Shown here piece by piece: positions 1-5,356 of a DNA stretch of 7,764 nucleotides. The notes below the pieces were generated by a model. It did no database searches. It saw nothing but the letters and a program-made list of their open reading frames with translations, and was not told the origin of the DNA. Source of the stretch: Anaerolineae bacterium. GTDB lineage: Bacteria; Chloroflexota; Anaerolineae; Aggregatilineales; Phototrophicaceae. Position 1 is the stretch's first letter, and each line of letters opens with the position of its first letter. The DNA is taken from contig JANQRM010000409.1 in NCBI GenBank assembly GCA_028284565.1, positions 1 to 7,764 on the forward strand, in the 5' to 3' direction. The position numbers were made by a program, and so were the translations under genes.

Positions 1-289
1 TGGAAGCGGGTCGTTGAGTGTCTTTTGGATACTGGGCTATGGGGGCGGAATTTTTATTCCCTTTGGTGATGCGACTAACAAAGACACGACGTATGGCGCG
101 GGACGGTATCTGTATGACACGATTAAAGGCGCGGATTTAGGGACGGTGGAACTTCAACTCGTCCTCGATTTTAACTTTGCTTATAACCCCTCGTGTTCGT
201 ATAACTATCGCTGGGTGTGTCCGCTTGCTCCGCCAGAAAATAAGCTCGATTTTCCGGTTCCGGTTGGGGAGCAGGTGTTGGTGTTATGA
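1..289 (+). CDS. DUF1684 domain protein, C-terminal part only
   Basis: The frame is open from the window edge (first full codon at base 2) to a TGA at 287-289, giving the last 95 residues. The translation carries the DUF1684 C-terminal signature: a 'PFGDAT' turn, 'TYGAGRYL', a 'LDFNFAYNPSC' strand, then 'CPLAPPENKL' near the end. DUF1684 proteins are usually about 200 or more residues, so roughly the C-terminal half is present. The biochemical function of the family is not established; the conserved Asn, Cys and Pro residues are known only as family markers. A TTG at base 14 is in frame but is probably not the start, because the open frame and the fold both extend upstream. The last 6 bases overlap the convergent TOPRIM-like gene. 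Confident for the family, no claim on function. Confidence 0.85.
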   Translation, partial: GSGSLSVFWILGYGGGIFIPFGDATNKDTTYGAGRYLYDTIKGADLGTVELQLVLDFNFAYNPSCSYNYRWVCPLAPPENKLDFPVPVGEQVLVL

Positions 290-961
290 TGCTGGGTCTG
301 TGCAAAGGTCGGTCAAGAATTGCTTGACAGTATCAAAGGCAGAGTGTTCCCAAGTCCACCATGACATATGGAAAATGTCTGATGGATAGTCTCTTTCCCT
401 ATCAGAACGACTTGTCTCTTCGCTCTTCACCCGTTTACCCTCAATGAACACACGGACTTTTGATTTCGGCAGTGCTTCGGGAATGGGTTCACCTTGTAAA
501 CAACTGAAGTATTCATCCACACAAATGCTGATGGGGTCATCTTCAAGTGATTGTAAAATAACATCTTCTATCATGCCTTCGATGTCATCATCAGGAAGCA
601 CCAATGCAGATAACTTTGGTTTATCGCCATAAAAATGCTTGGTTATTTCTGGGATTGGATACTGACGTTCTGGATTTGAGCTGTTTTGGTTGGCATAGTT
701 CAAGGCAGATTGAATACTTGCGAGTGCATTCGTATTGAAATCTGCATCTCGTACAATTCCAATGTGTGTAATCGCCGGGAAGATAGGATTGTTCAGGGTA
801 TTTAGCATAGCATACCCCAAATTTTCTTTACCTTCATATTCGATAATGTAGGCAACTAAAGGTAAATTTAGATGTTCTCTTAACTTGATAAAAAACTCTT
901 TATCGACTTTACCTTCAACAAAAAGCAATCTTGTCGCATTATTTGGAATTTCAAAAGTCAC
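284..961 (-). CDS. DUF3226-type TOPRIM-like protein, partner of the upstream ATPase
   Basis: A 225-residue protein with a TOPRIM-like layout. An N-terminal 'LLFVEGKVD' strand-turn places Glu16 and Asp20 where TOPRIM proteins have the catalytic Glu. 'IVRDAD' at 69-74 supplies the acidic D-x-D pair (Asp72, Asp74). 'LPDDDIEGMIED' at 122-133 is a third acidic cluster. A 'WWTWEHSAFD' patch at 201-210 closes the protein. This pattern fits DUF3226, a relative of the DUF4435/OLD TOPRIM nucleases. The start is GTG (complement 959-961) and shares one base with the TAG stop of the ATPase gene (TAGTG), so the two are translationally coupled and probably act as a complex. By analogy with split OLD/PARIS systems it would be the effector nuclease controlled by the ATPase; that role is inferred. 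It ends in TAA, overlapping the convergent DUF1684 gene by 6 bases. Confidence 0.8.
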   Translation of the reverse strand: MTFEIPNNATRLLFVEGKVDKEFFIKLREHLNLPLVAYIIEYEGKENLGYAMLNTLNNPIFPAITHIGIVRDADFNTNALASIQSALNYANQNSSNPERQYPIPEITKHFYGDKPKLSALVLPDDDIEGMIEDVILQSLEDDPISICVDEYFSCLQGEPIPEALPKSKVRVFIEGKRVKSEETSRSDRERDYPSDIFHMSWWTWEHSAFDTVKQFLTDLCTDPAS

Positions 962-2040
962 TAACGTACCTCTGCCCCCATGGAAATCGCCGCCTTCATA
1001 CTTTCTTGGTTATAAGTTACAACTTCAATTTGGTTGGTATCTGGATGACGGTCTAAGCGGTGGTAGCGGAAATCATAGTCATCTTGTTCACTAAAGGCTT
1101 CATGGGCGGCACGCACCATCTCTAAGCTATGGGTTGTCGCAAAAATTTGAACATTAAATTCTTCAGCCGCATCTGCAATCGCTTTCCAAATCTTGGTTTG
1201 AACCGTGTAATGAAGCCCGTTCTCAATTTCGTCAATTAAAAGGACACCATTTTTAGCAAGCGTAGCCATTACAATAACTATCGTAGCAAGACGTACAATA
1301 CCATCACCCATAACAGGCAAAGGCAATAGATTATCTTCCCCTATATCACCGTAAATCAATGCACCAAGTTCATTCGCTGGCAATGTAGTGAGAGAATTGA
1401 GACGAGGATCAATAATTCTCAATGTCTCTAAAATTGGTTTATCTGCTTTTGCCTTTAGCAATGTCCCTAAACGTGTAGCATCATCATTTGCAGGTATTCG
1501 GACCCTTGCTCCTAGCATTGCTACATTATTAATAGGTGGAGAATTGGGATCAAACTGTAAACCTTGCCTATCTGCAATCATATGATAATTTTGGGTTTTG
1601 TTGCCTATTGTAGGGGTAAAGCGGAGAGTCATTGAACCATCAGTTGTTGTTGCAATGTTTCTATCTCCATTTTGTTCTCGATAGGTTTGCAATTCATTTA
1701 CTAGATTTATAGGTGTTGTGCTAATTTGAAGCAATTGTTCTTGTCCATTGAATTTTCCTGTTAGATGAATATCTTCTGCCATATTCAAGTTTCTAAATAT
1801 TGAAAGCCATGGGACATCTGAACTATTAGTATGACCAAAAGCAGAAGGGTCAAGACCGCGTAATGATTGAATCGTGACCGCTAATCCGACAAGAGTTCCA
1901 CCTCCATGAAGTAGAATAGCTTCTAATAAACTCGTTTTCCCAACATTATTTTTGCCACCAATCAAATTGATGCGCGCAAGGTTGTTCAGTTCAAGCTGTT
2001 CAAAGCATCGGAAGTTTTCAATACGGAAGGATTCGTACAT
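961..2040 (-). CDS. AAA/ABC-type ATPase (AriA/OLD-like), first gene of a two-gene operon
   Basis: A 359-residue P-loop ATPase of the RecF/OLD/AAA_15-AAA_21 kind. The N-terminus 'FRIENFRCFEQLEL' is typical of this group. The Walker A is GGKNNVGKTS at 28-37. A signature-like 'VMGDGIVRL' lies at 243-251, Walker B 'GVLLIDEIENG' at 265-275 (Asp270, Glu271), and an H-loop 'FATTHS' at 300-305 (His304). No long coiled coil is visible, so it is not an SMC or Rad50 arm protein; the 60-240 region is the family-specific insert. The start is ATG, with GAGG four bases upstream (GAGGAATAATG). Its TAG stop overlaps the GTG start of the TOPRIM-like gene. ATPases of this type pair with TOPRIM nucleases in OLD class systems and PARIS, where the ATPase senses the phage and holds or activates the effector. 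That role is inferred here from gene layout. Confidence 0.88.
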   Translation of the reverse strand: MYESFRIENFRCFEQLELNNLARINLIGGKNNVGKTSLLEAILLHGGGTLVGLAVTIQSLRGLDPSAFGHTNSSDVPWLSIFRNLNMAEDIHLTGKFNGQEQLLQISTTPINLVNELQTYREQNGDRNIATTTDGSMTLRFTPTIGNKTQNYHMIADRQGLQFDPNSPPINNVAMLGARVRIPANDDATRLGTLLKAKADKPILETLRIIDPRLNSLTTLPANELGALIYGDIGEDNLLPLPVMGDGIVRLATIVIVMATLAKNGVLLIDEIENGLHYTVQTKIWKAIADAAEEFNVQIFATTHSLEMVRAAHEAFSEQDDYDFRYHRLDRHPDTNQIEVVTYNQESMKAAISMGAEVR

Positions 2041-2077
2041 TATTCCTCACAAGGGAATCAAAGATTATCGTGATTTT

Positions 2078-2105
2078 ATTATAGCGGAAGTTGGTGTTTT
2101 CTAAA
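2078..2105 (-). promoter_or_regulatory. Putative promoter of the ATPase/TOPRIM operon
   Basis: On the complement, a perfect TATAAT lies at 2078-2083, 37 bases before the ATPase ATG. A weak -35 (TTTAGA, 4 of 6 matches to TTGACA) lies at 2100-2105 after a 16-base spacer. The -35 overlaps the stop codon of the orphan dehydrogenase tail. A Shine-Dalgarno GAGG follows next to the ATG. Seen by eye only. Confidence 0.5.
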
Positions 2106-2172
2106 TTGCTATCATGAGTTGCTTGATGTGTAGGAGATAGTTGTCGTTGTTGAGTAGATTGTAATTGGGCGG
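2101..2172 (-). pseudogene. Orphan C-terminal fragment of a second acyl-CoA dehydrogenase
   Basis: Read on the complement, this 72-base stretch ends in TAG and encodes NYNLLNNDNY followed by LLHIKQLMIAI. The intact dehydrogenase ends DYSPLDDDTY then LPRIQRLMMAI and a stop. About 10 of these 21 residues match. At the base level I count 51 of 72 identities against 2736-2807, with no gaps. Most differences are transitions, spread over all three codon positions, so it is an old paralogue or a decaying copy, not a recent duplicate. Upstream the frame can be read a few codons further (ELPP), into the 3' end of the GNAT gene, before similarity is lost. It has no start of its own and is best read as the remnant of a tandem dehydrogenase gene whose body has been lost or replaced. 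Confidence 0.7.
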
Positions 2173-2177
2173 AAGTT

Positions 2178-2699
2178 CTATTGCTCGCCATGGAAAATCA
2201 TCGCCATCATCAAGGCATCAACAAATCTCCCGTCTTTAAAGTAAACCTCTTTGCGAAAACCTTCCTCTTGAAAACCGAGCTTACGATACAGGTGTATCGC
2301 ACGCTGATTGTGCGTATAAACCTCCAAATCAAGGCGATGAATCTCAGGGTTCTTATCTGCCCACAATATTATCGCGTTCATCAAGGCAGTCCCAACACCC
2401 TTATCTCTCCAAGCACGGTGGATTGAAATGCCCAGACTCGCTGTGTGCCGACTCACGCGAACTCCACCATAAGCCGCACACATCCCGATAATTTTGTTAT
2501 CTACAACGGCGACGAGCATATGGGAATTTTCAGCAGTGAGTACACCTTTGATACGTTCTCGTTCTTGGTCAACTGTACGAAGGAATTCGCCCGATGAGTA
2601 CGAGATTGTATTGTTTGGCTCGTCGGCAATACGGCGAAGGTGAGCATTGATACCGTGAGCATCCTCTAGCGTAGCTGGGCGGATTGTGTAAGAAGTCAT
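2178..2699 (-). CDS. GNAT family N-acetyltransferase
   Basis: A 173-residue single-domain GNAT enzyme that would transfer an acetyl group from acetyl-CoA to an amine; the substrate cannot be told from sequence. The N-terminus 'YTIRPATLEDA' is the usual GNAT first strand and helix. The acetyl-CoA loop R-x-x-G-x-G is RDKGVG at 98-103, preceded by the strand 'ASLGISI' at 87-93. The late motif 'NQRAIHLYRKLGF' at 131-143 includes Tyr138, at the usual general-acid position. 'GFRKEVYFKDGRFVDALMMAM' at the end resembles RimI/YhhY-type and amino-acid N-acyltransferases. The start is ATG, with GAGAGG nine bases upstream. It lies 36 bases after the dehydrogenase stop on the same strand with no obvious terminator between, so it may be co-transcribed. 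It is flanked by two copies of a dehydrogenase gene end. Confidence 0.9.
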   Translation of the reverse strand: MTSYTIRPATLEDAHGINAHLRRIADEPNNTISYSSGEFLRTVDQERERIKGVLTAENSHMLVAVVDNKIIGMCAAYGGVRVSRHTASLGISIHRAWRDKGVGTALMNAIILWADKNPEIHRLDLEVYTHNQRAIHLYRKLGFQEEGFRKEVYFKDGRFVDALMMAMIFHGEQ

Positions 2700-2735
2700 C
2701 CGTTGATACCTCTCACAAACCGATCTGCCTTAGTC

Positions 2736-2807
2736 CTAAATCGCCATCATGAGTCGCTGGATGCGGGGGAGATAGGTGTCATCGTCGAGTGGGCTATAGT
2801 CCTGACG
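2736..2807. repeat. Imperfect direct repeat, copy within the dehydrogenase 3' end (other copy 2101-2172)
   Basis: The last 72 bases of the dehydrogenase gene match 2101-2172 at 51 of 72 positions without gaps; the first 65 positions match at 49 of 65. The longest shared blocks include the bases coding for the terminal Leu-Met and the stop region. The two copies lie in the same orientation, 635 bases apart, and enclose the GNAT gene. The reading frame is the same in both. Confidence 0.75.
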
Positions 2808-4451
2808 CAGACGTTGGTTGATGAAGTAGGTGGCGACATCGACTTTATGCGTCGGAATCTGCTTGTCGAGTTCCCATTGGGCTTCGGTGAGCAAAAGAGT
2901 CGCTTGGGTGAGATGGGCGAGTTTATCCACGAAACGACGGGCATGGGCTTGGGTAAAGGCTTGTCCACCTTGATGGAGTTGACCTAGCATCTGTTGTGCT
3001 TGAGCCATCGTTTGGCGGACGAATACGGCATTGGATGATAAGTCCTCATGTGATATTGCGTCGAGGTGGCGGTTTATCTCTGCAAAATAGGGTTCGTGGA
3101 TGCCATATTTGCTGATATCACGAAGCACCTGTAAGCAGAGGACGTTGTGTGTGCCTTCCCAACTTTCGAGGACAATCATATCACGATAGAGGCGTGGCAA
3201 GATGCTGAAGGATTCGATTGCCCCATTCCCACCCAGCACTTCGATTCCACGATGAATGGTCTCTGTCCCGCGAATAGAGGTGATGTATTTCACTACATTT
3301 ACCAAGAGACGATAGACGGATTTGTCATCATCCGAGGCGTTTCCAGTTTCGATTTTGTCTAGGAGATGAGCGACATAGAAACTTGCAGAAGTTGAGGCAT
3401 AAGTTTCGCTCATGATATCGGCGATGGCTTCTTGTACCATTGGATAGTTGGCGATGGCTGTGCCAAAAGCGGTGCGGTTGCAGGCATAATGGGCGGATTC
3501 GAGATAGACACGGCGCATGGCTCCAGCACAAGCCACTGAATTCATTAAGCGAGAGGTGTTGAGGACGAGTTCGACGGCGTTCTTGAATCCGCGATCAATT
3601 GCACCAACAGGATAGGCAACTGCATTGTTGAAATCGAGTTCGGCACTGGCAAGGGTCCGTGTACCAATTTTGTCTTTGAGTCGGCGAATGTAAAAGGCAT
3701 TGGTTGTGCCATCATCCAACAACCGCGGGACAAGGAATAAACCTAAGCCACGTGTGCCGTCTTCGGCATTGTCGGGGCGCGCAGTCATCAGGAATTGGTC
3801 AGCATTGATATTGGAGCAGAACCACTTTTCGCCATTGATGCGCCATGTGCCATCCCTATTGTCGGTTGCGGTGACGGCATTGGCTCCGACATCACTCCCC
3901 CCTTGCACTTCGGTGAGGAATTGTGCGCCGTGTTGCATCGTGTCGTACTTTGGGTCGAGGAGTGGCGGTAAAAACTTGGCTTTGACAGATTCATCGGCGA
4001 CGTTTTGTAGGGCGCGGATTAAGCCGGAGGTACATGCCAGCGAACACATATGTCCGAATTCGCCATTTTGTGAGAGCAGATAATATAAGCCCATTTGCTC
4101 AACGGTGCGTCCGGGCGTGGCTTGGATTGCCATGACACCAGATTGCCAGACGAGTTTGCCATTGATGTCATGATTGGGATGGAATTCAATCGATTCGGTG
4201 CGTTCACCTATGCCATTGTAGCGTTGCAGTGTGGGATGGTTGTGAAGGCGGTCTTCGACTTTAGCATGGTCGTCAATGATGGTGGCACAGTGCTTGCCGA
4301 GTGTTGTCCAGTTGGCTTCTGCAGAGGCATAGTCATCAGCGAGATAAAACCTTAGCGTGTTTTGCAGATTGGAATCACTGGTGAAGAAGTTATCCGGCTT
4401 GCTCGCTTCCCAAGATTTAAGGGCTTGGCGACCTTTTTGGGTGTTGTTCAT
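2736..4451 (-). CDS. Acyl-CoA dehydrogenase family protein, AidB-like
   Basis: A 571-residue FAD-dependent acyl-CoA dehydrogenase, slightly longer than E. coli AidB (about 540). The FAD/substrate motif 'FLTEVQGGSDVGAN' is at 178-191, 'GEKWFCSN' at 207-214 and 'NRTAFG' at 325-330. 'EVLGGNGAIE' at 404-413 and 'PRLYRDMIVLESWEGTHN' at 419-436 form the C-terminal helical domain. Glu432 in WEGT occupies the catalytic base position of medium-chain dehydrogenases. The long tail after residue 445 and the GGSDV, RLYR and WEGT spellings are those of the AidB/FadE-like branch. AidB itself is a DNA-binding alkylation-response flavoprotein; whether this one handles DNA or acyl-CoA cannot be decided here. 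The start is ATG, with GAGG seven bases upstream and an extended -10 promoter. The protein appears intact. Confidence 0.9.
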   Translation of the reverse strand: MNNTQKGRQALKSWEASKPDNFFTSDSNLQNTLRFYLADDYASAEANWTTLGKHCATIIDDHAKVEDRLHNHPTLQRYNGIGERTESIEFHPNHDINGKLVWQSGVMAIQATPGRTVEQMGLYYLLSQNGEFGHMCSLACTSGLIRALQNVADESVKAKFLPPLLDPKYDTMQHGAQFLTEVQGGSDVGANAVTATDNRDGTWRINGEKWFCSNINADQFLMTARPDNAEDGTRGLGLFLVPRLLDDGTTNAFYIRRLKDKIGTRTLASAELDFNNAVAYPVGAIDRGFKNAVELVLNTSRLMNSVACAGAMRRVYLESAHYACNRTAFGTAIANYPMVQEAIADIMSETYASTSASFYVAHLLDKIETGNASDDDKSVYRLLVNVVKYITSIRGTETIHRGIEVLGGNGAIESFSILPRLYRDMIVLESWEGTHNVLCLQVLRDISKYGIHEPYFAEINRHLDAISHEDLSSNAVFVRQTMAQAQQMLGQLHQGGQAFTQAHARRFVDKLAHLTQATLLLTEAQWELDKQIPTHKVDVATYFINQRLRQDYSPLDDDTYLPRIQRLMMAI

Positions 4452-4458
4452 GGAAGTA

Positions 4459-4501
4459 CCTCATGCCATAAGCATTGACTTGATTTGATTATATCATGAG
4501 G
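4459..4501. repeat. 7-bp inverted repeat around the dehydrogenase promoter
   Basis: CCTCATG at 4459-4465 and CATGAGG at 4495-4501 are perfect inverted copies with a 29-base gap. One arm contains the Shine-Dalgarno GAGG of the dehydrogenase gene. The other overlaps the TG of its extended -10. It could be a widely spaced operator, or chance. The distal arm lies upstream of the expected transcription start, so an mRNA hairpin is unlikely. Confidence 0.3.
4488..4496 (-). promoter_or_regulatory. Extended -10 promoter of the acyl-CoA dehydrogenase gene
   Basis: The complement reads TGATATAAT, a perfect extended -10 (TGN-TATAAT), 36 bases upstream of the ATG. No good -35 hexamer is found 16-18 bases further up, which fits extended -10 promoters. 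It sits in the 64-base gap after the P460 gene, so the dehydrogenase and GNAT genes probably form their own unit. Confidence 0.55.
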
Positions 4502-4515
4502 CGGTCGGTATGAGA

Positions 4516-5136
4516 TTATTCACAGAGGGAGCGTCCGGTTTGGTTGCAATAGACGTATTGGATGATGTCATTTTGCGTGAAGCGGAAGATTTCTGGGGTG
4601 CTGTAGATGAAGTCGTTTTGACGGGCGGTATTGTGACAATTGAAGCAAGCATTCATGTCTTCTGGGAAGGGTTCGAGGGATTCGACAAAGAAGGAGCCGA
4701 AGTTCCAGTTGCCAGAACGGGCGGTACTAATGAAGTCCGCGTCTTGCCAGTTGTTGCGTTTTTGGGCGACGTGGAACATTTCGACTTGTCCAGTTTCAAT
4801 CGGGATGAAACGTCCATTGTCATCAGTCAGGAAGTTGCCGTTTTCTTCTTCGACCTGAAAGCCTTCGATGACAATGGTGGAGTTATTCGGGAAGGGCAAC
4901 CGACCATTACGGAGGGCATTGAGTGATTCAGTGTTGATGTAGAGGTTGCGTTGAATGCCGTCTTTGCGGTCTACGGTGGCATATTGGACAAAGCCATTGG
5001 GGAAGTCATCTGGAAATTCGACCCCTGTGAATGTGGGGCGTTCTGTGGGTGTGCCAGAAGGGGTGTTGTTGGATGCTGAAGAGCAGGCAGTGACCATGAG
5101 AATCAAGATGAGCAATGGTATGAGGCGAGTTGTCAT
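4516..5136 (-). CDS. Cytochrome P460 family lipoprotein
   Basis: A 206-residue exported haem protein. A hydrophobic signal segment at about 4-15 ends in a lipobox, V15-T16-A17 then Cys18, followed by a Ser/Thr/Pro/Asn-rich linker to about residue 35. This predicts a lipid-anchored protein outside the cytoplasmic membrane. The mature domain begins 'FPNGFVQYATVDRKDG' and ends with one c-type haem site, CFNCH at 164-168, followed by 'ARQNDFIYS'. That ending is the arrangement of cytochrome P460 proteins, whose characterised members oxidise hydroxylamine; catalysis in this homologue is not shown. The Lys that cross-links haem in true P460 cannot be assigned by eye, so it may be a plain electron carrier. 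Two extra cysteines (197, 205) lie near the C-terminus. The start is ATG with no recognisable Shine-Dalgarno site or promoter upstream. Confidence 0.82.
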   Translation of the reverse strand: MTTRLIPLLILILMVTACSSASNNTPSGTPTERPTFTGVEFPDDFPNGFVQYATVDRKDGIQRNLYINTESLNALRNGRLPFPNNSTIVIEGFQVEEENGNFLTDDNGRFIPIETGQVEMFHVAQKRNNWQDADFISTARSGNWNFGSFFVESLEPFPEDMNACFNCHNTARQNDFIYSTPEIFRFTQNDIIQYVYCNQTGRSLCE

Positions 5137-5156
5137 GTGTAGATGTTAGTTTTCTG

Positions 5157-5187
5157 ATTGTTGTATGGACTAAGGATAATCAACAAT
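5157..5187. repeat. 7-bp inverted repeat in the divergent spacer
   Basis: ATTGTTG at 5157-5163 and CAACAAT at 5181-5187 form a perfect dyad with a 17-base gap, between the leftward P460 gene and the rightward STAND gene. The gap contains AAGGATAAT, whose GATAAT (5175-5180) is a possible weak -10 for rightward transcription. It could be an operator in this 200-base spacer. The rest of 5137-5227 holds nothing else I can support. Confidence 0.25.
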
Positions 5188-5227
5188 TATGAATTCAACG
5201 TTACAAAGTTCTTGCTAGATTGATTCT

Positions 5228-5356
5228 ATGCGAGAATCGGGTAAAAAGGTGACTAGATTTATAAAAATCAAATATTCTAACTGGTTTATAATTGAATTGG
5301 ATGCTCATGATGAACTACTAGTCAAAGGCAAAGATTTTGTACAAAAAAATTCGTGA
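5228..5356 (+). CDS. 42-codon ORF, probable frameshifted N-terminus of the STAND gene
   Basis: ATG at 5228 opens a frame of 42 residues ending in TGA at 5354-5356. The translation is protein-like: a basic start, then 'NWFIIELDAHDELLVKGKDF' and 'VQKNS'. It overlaps the first codons of the STAND gene in another frame. Removing a single A from the A7 run at 5343-5349 fuses the two frames as '...KGKDFVQKIRDKISSKDK...', giving one continuous ORF from 5228 to 7562 with no other change. No good Shine-Dalgarno site precedes 5228. It may be the true N-terminus with a real or artefactual indel, a small overlapping ORF, or chance. Confidence 0.45.
   Translation: MRESGKKVTRFIKIKYSNWFIIELDAHDELLVKGKDFVQKNS
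5287..5292 (+). promoter_or_regulatory. Possible -10 box for the STAND gene
   Basis: A perfect TATAAT lies 44 bases before the TTG start. Transcription would begin near 5299 and give a leader of about 38 bases. No convincing -35 is present and the region is A/T-rich, so chance is possible. If real, it favours the TTG start over the longer frameshifted version. Confidence 0.3.
5324..5328 (+). promoter_or_regulatory. Ribosome binding site supporting the TTG start at 5337
   Basis: AAAGG lies eight bases before the TTG. An in-frame TAG at 5319-5321 blocks any upstream start in this frame, and the next in-frame ATG is near residue 92. The TTG is therefore the only good start if no frameshift is invoked. 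Confidence 0.45.

Noticed and set aside
961..2040. RecF or SMC-type DNA repair ATPase
   Set aside because: No coiled-coil arms and no recF context; pairing with a TOPRIM-like gene fits the OLD/PARIS group better.
2101..2807. The two gene-end copies as target-site duplications or terminal repeats of a transposon
   Set aside because: At 72 bases they are too long and too diverged (71%) for a target duplication, they are in frame with a protein end, and no transposase is present.
2703..2987. Rightward 94-codon frame over the dehydrogenase 3' end
   Set aside because: It reads the complement of the conserved C-terminal region; the coding evidence is on the minus strand.
3700..4083. 127-codon rightward frame inside the dehydrogenase gene
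   Set aside because: Antisense shadow of conserved dehydrogenase motifs, with no ribosome site of note.
4510..4926. Long rightward open frame opposite the P460 gene
   Set aside because: It is the antisense of a gene with a lipobox and CXXCH motif; the translation has no recognisable domain.
5343..5349. Classical -1 programmed frameshift at the A-run
   Set aside because: The STAND frame is +1 relative to the upstream ORF, so a -1 slip would not join them. Loss of one A or a +1 slip is needed.
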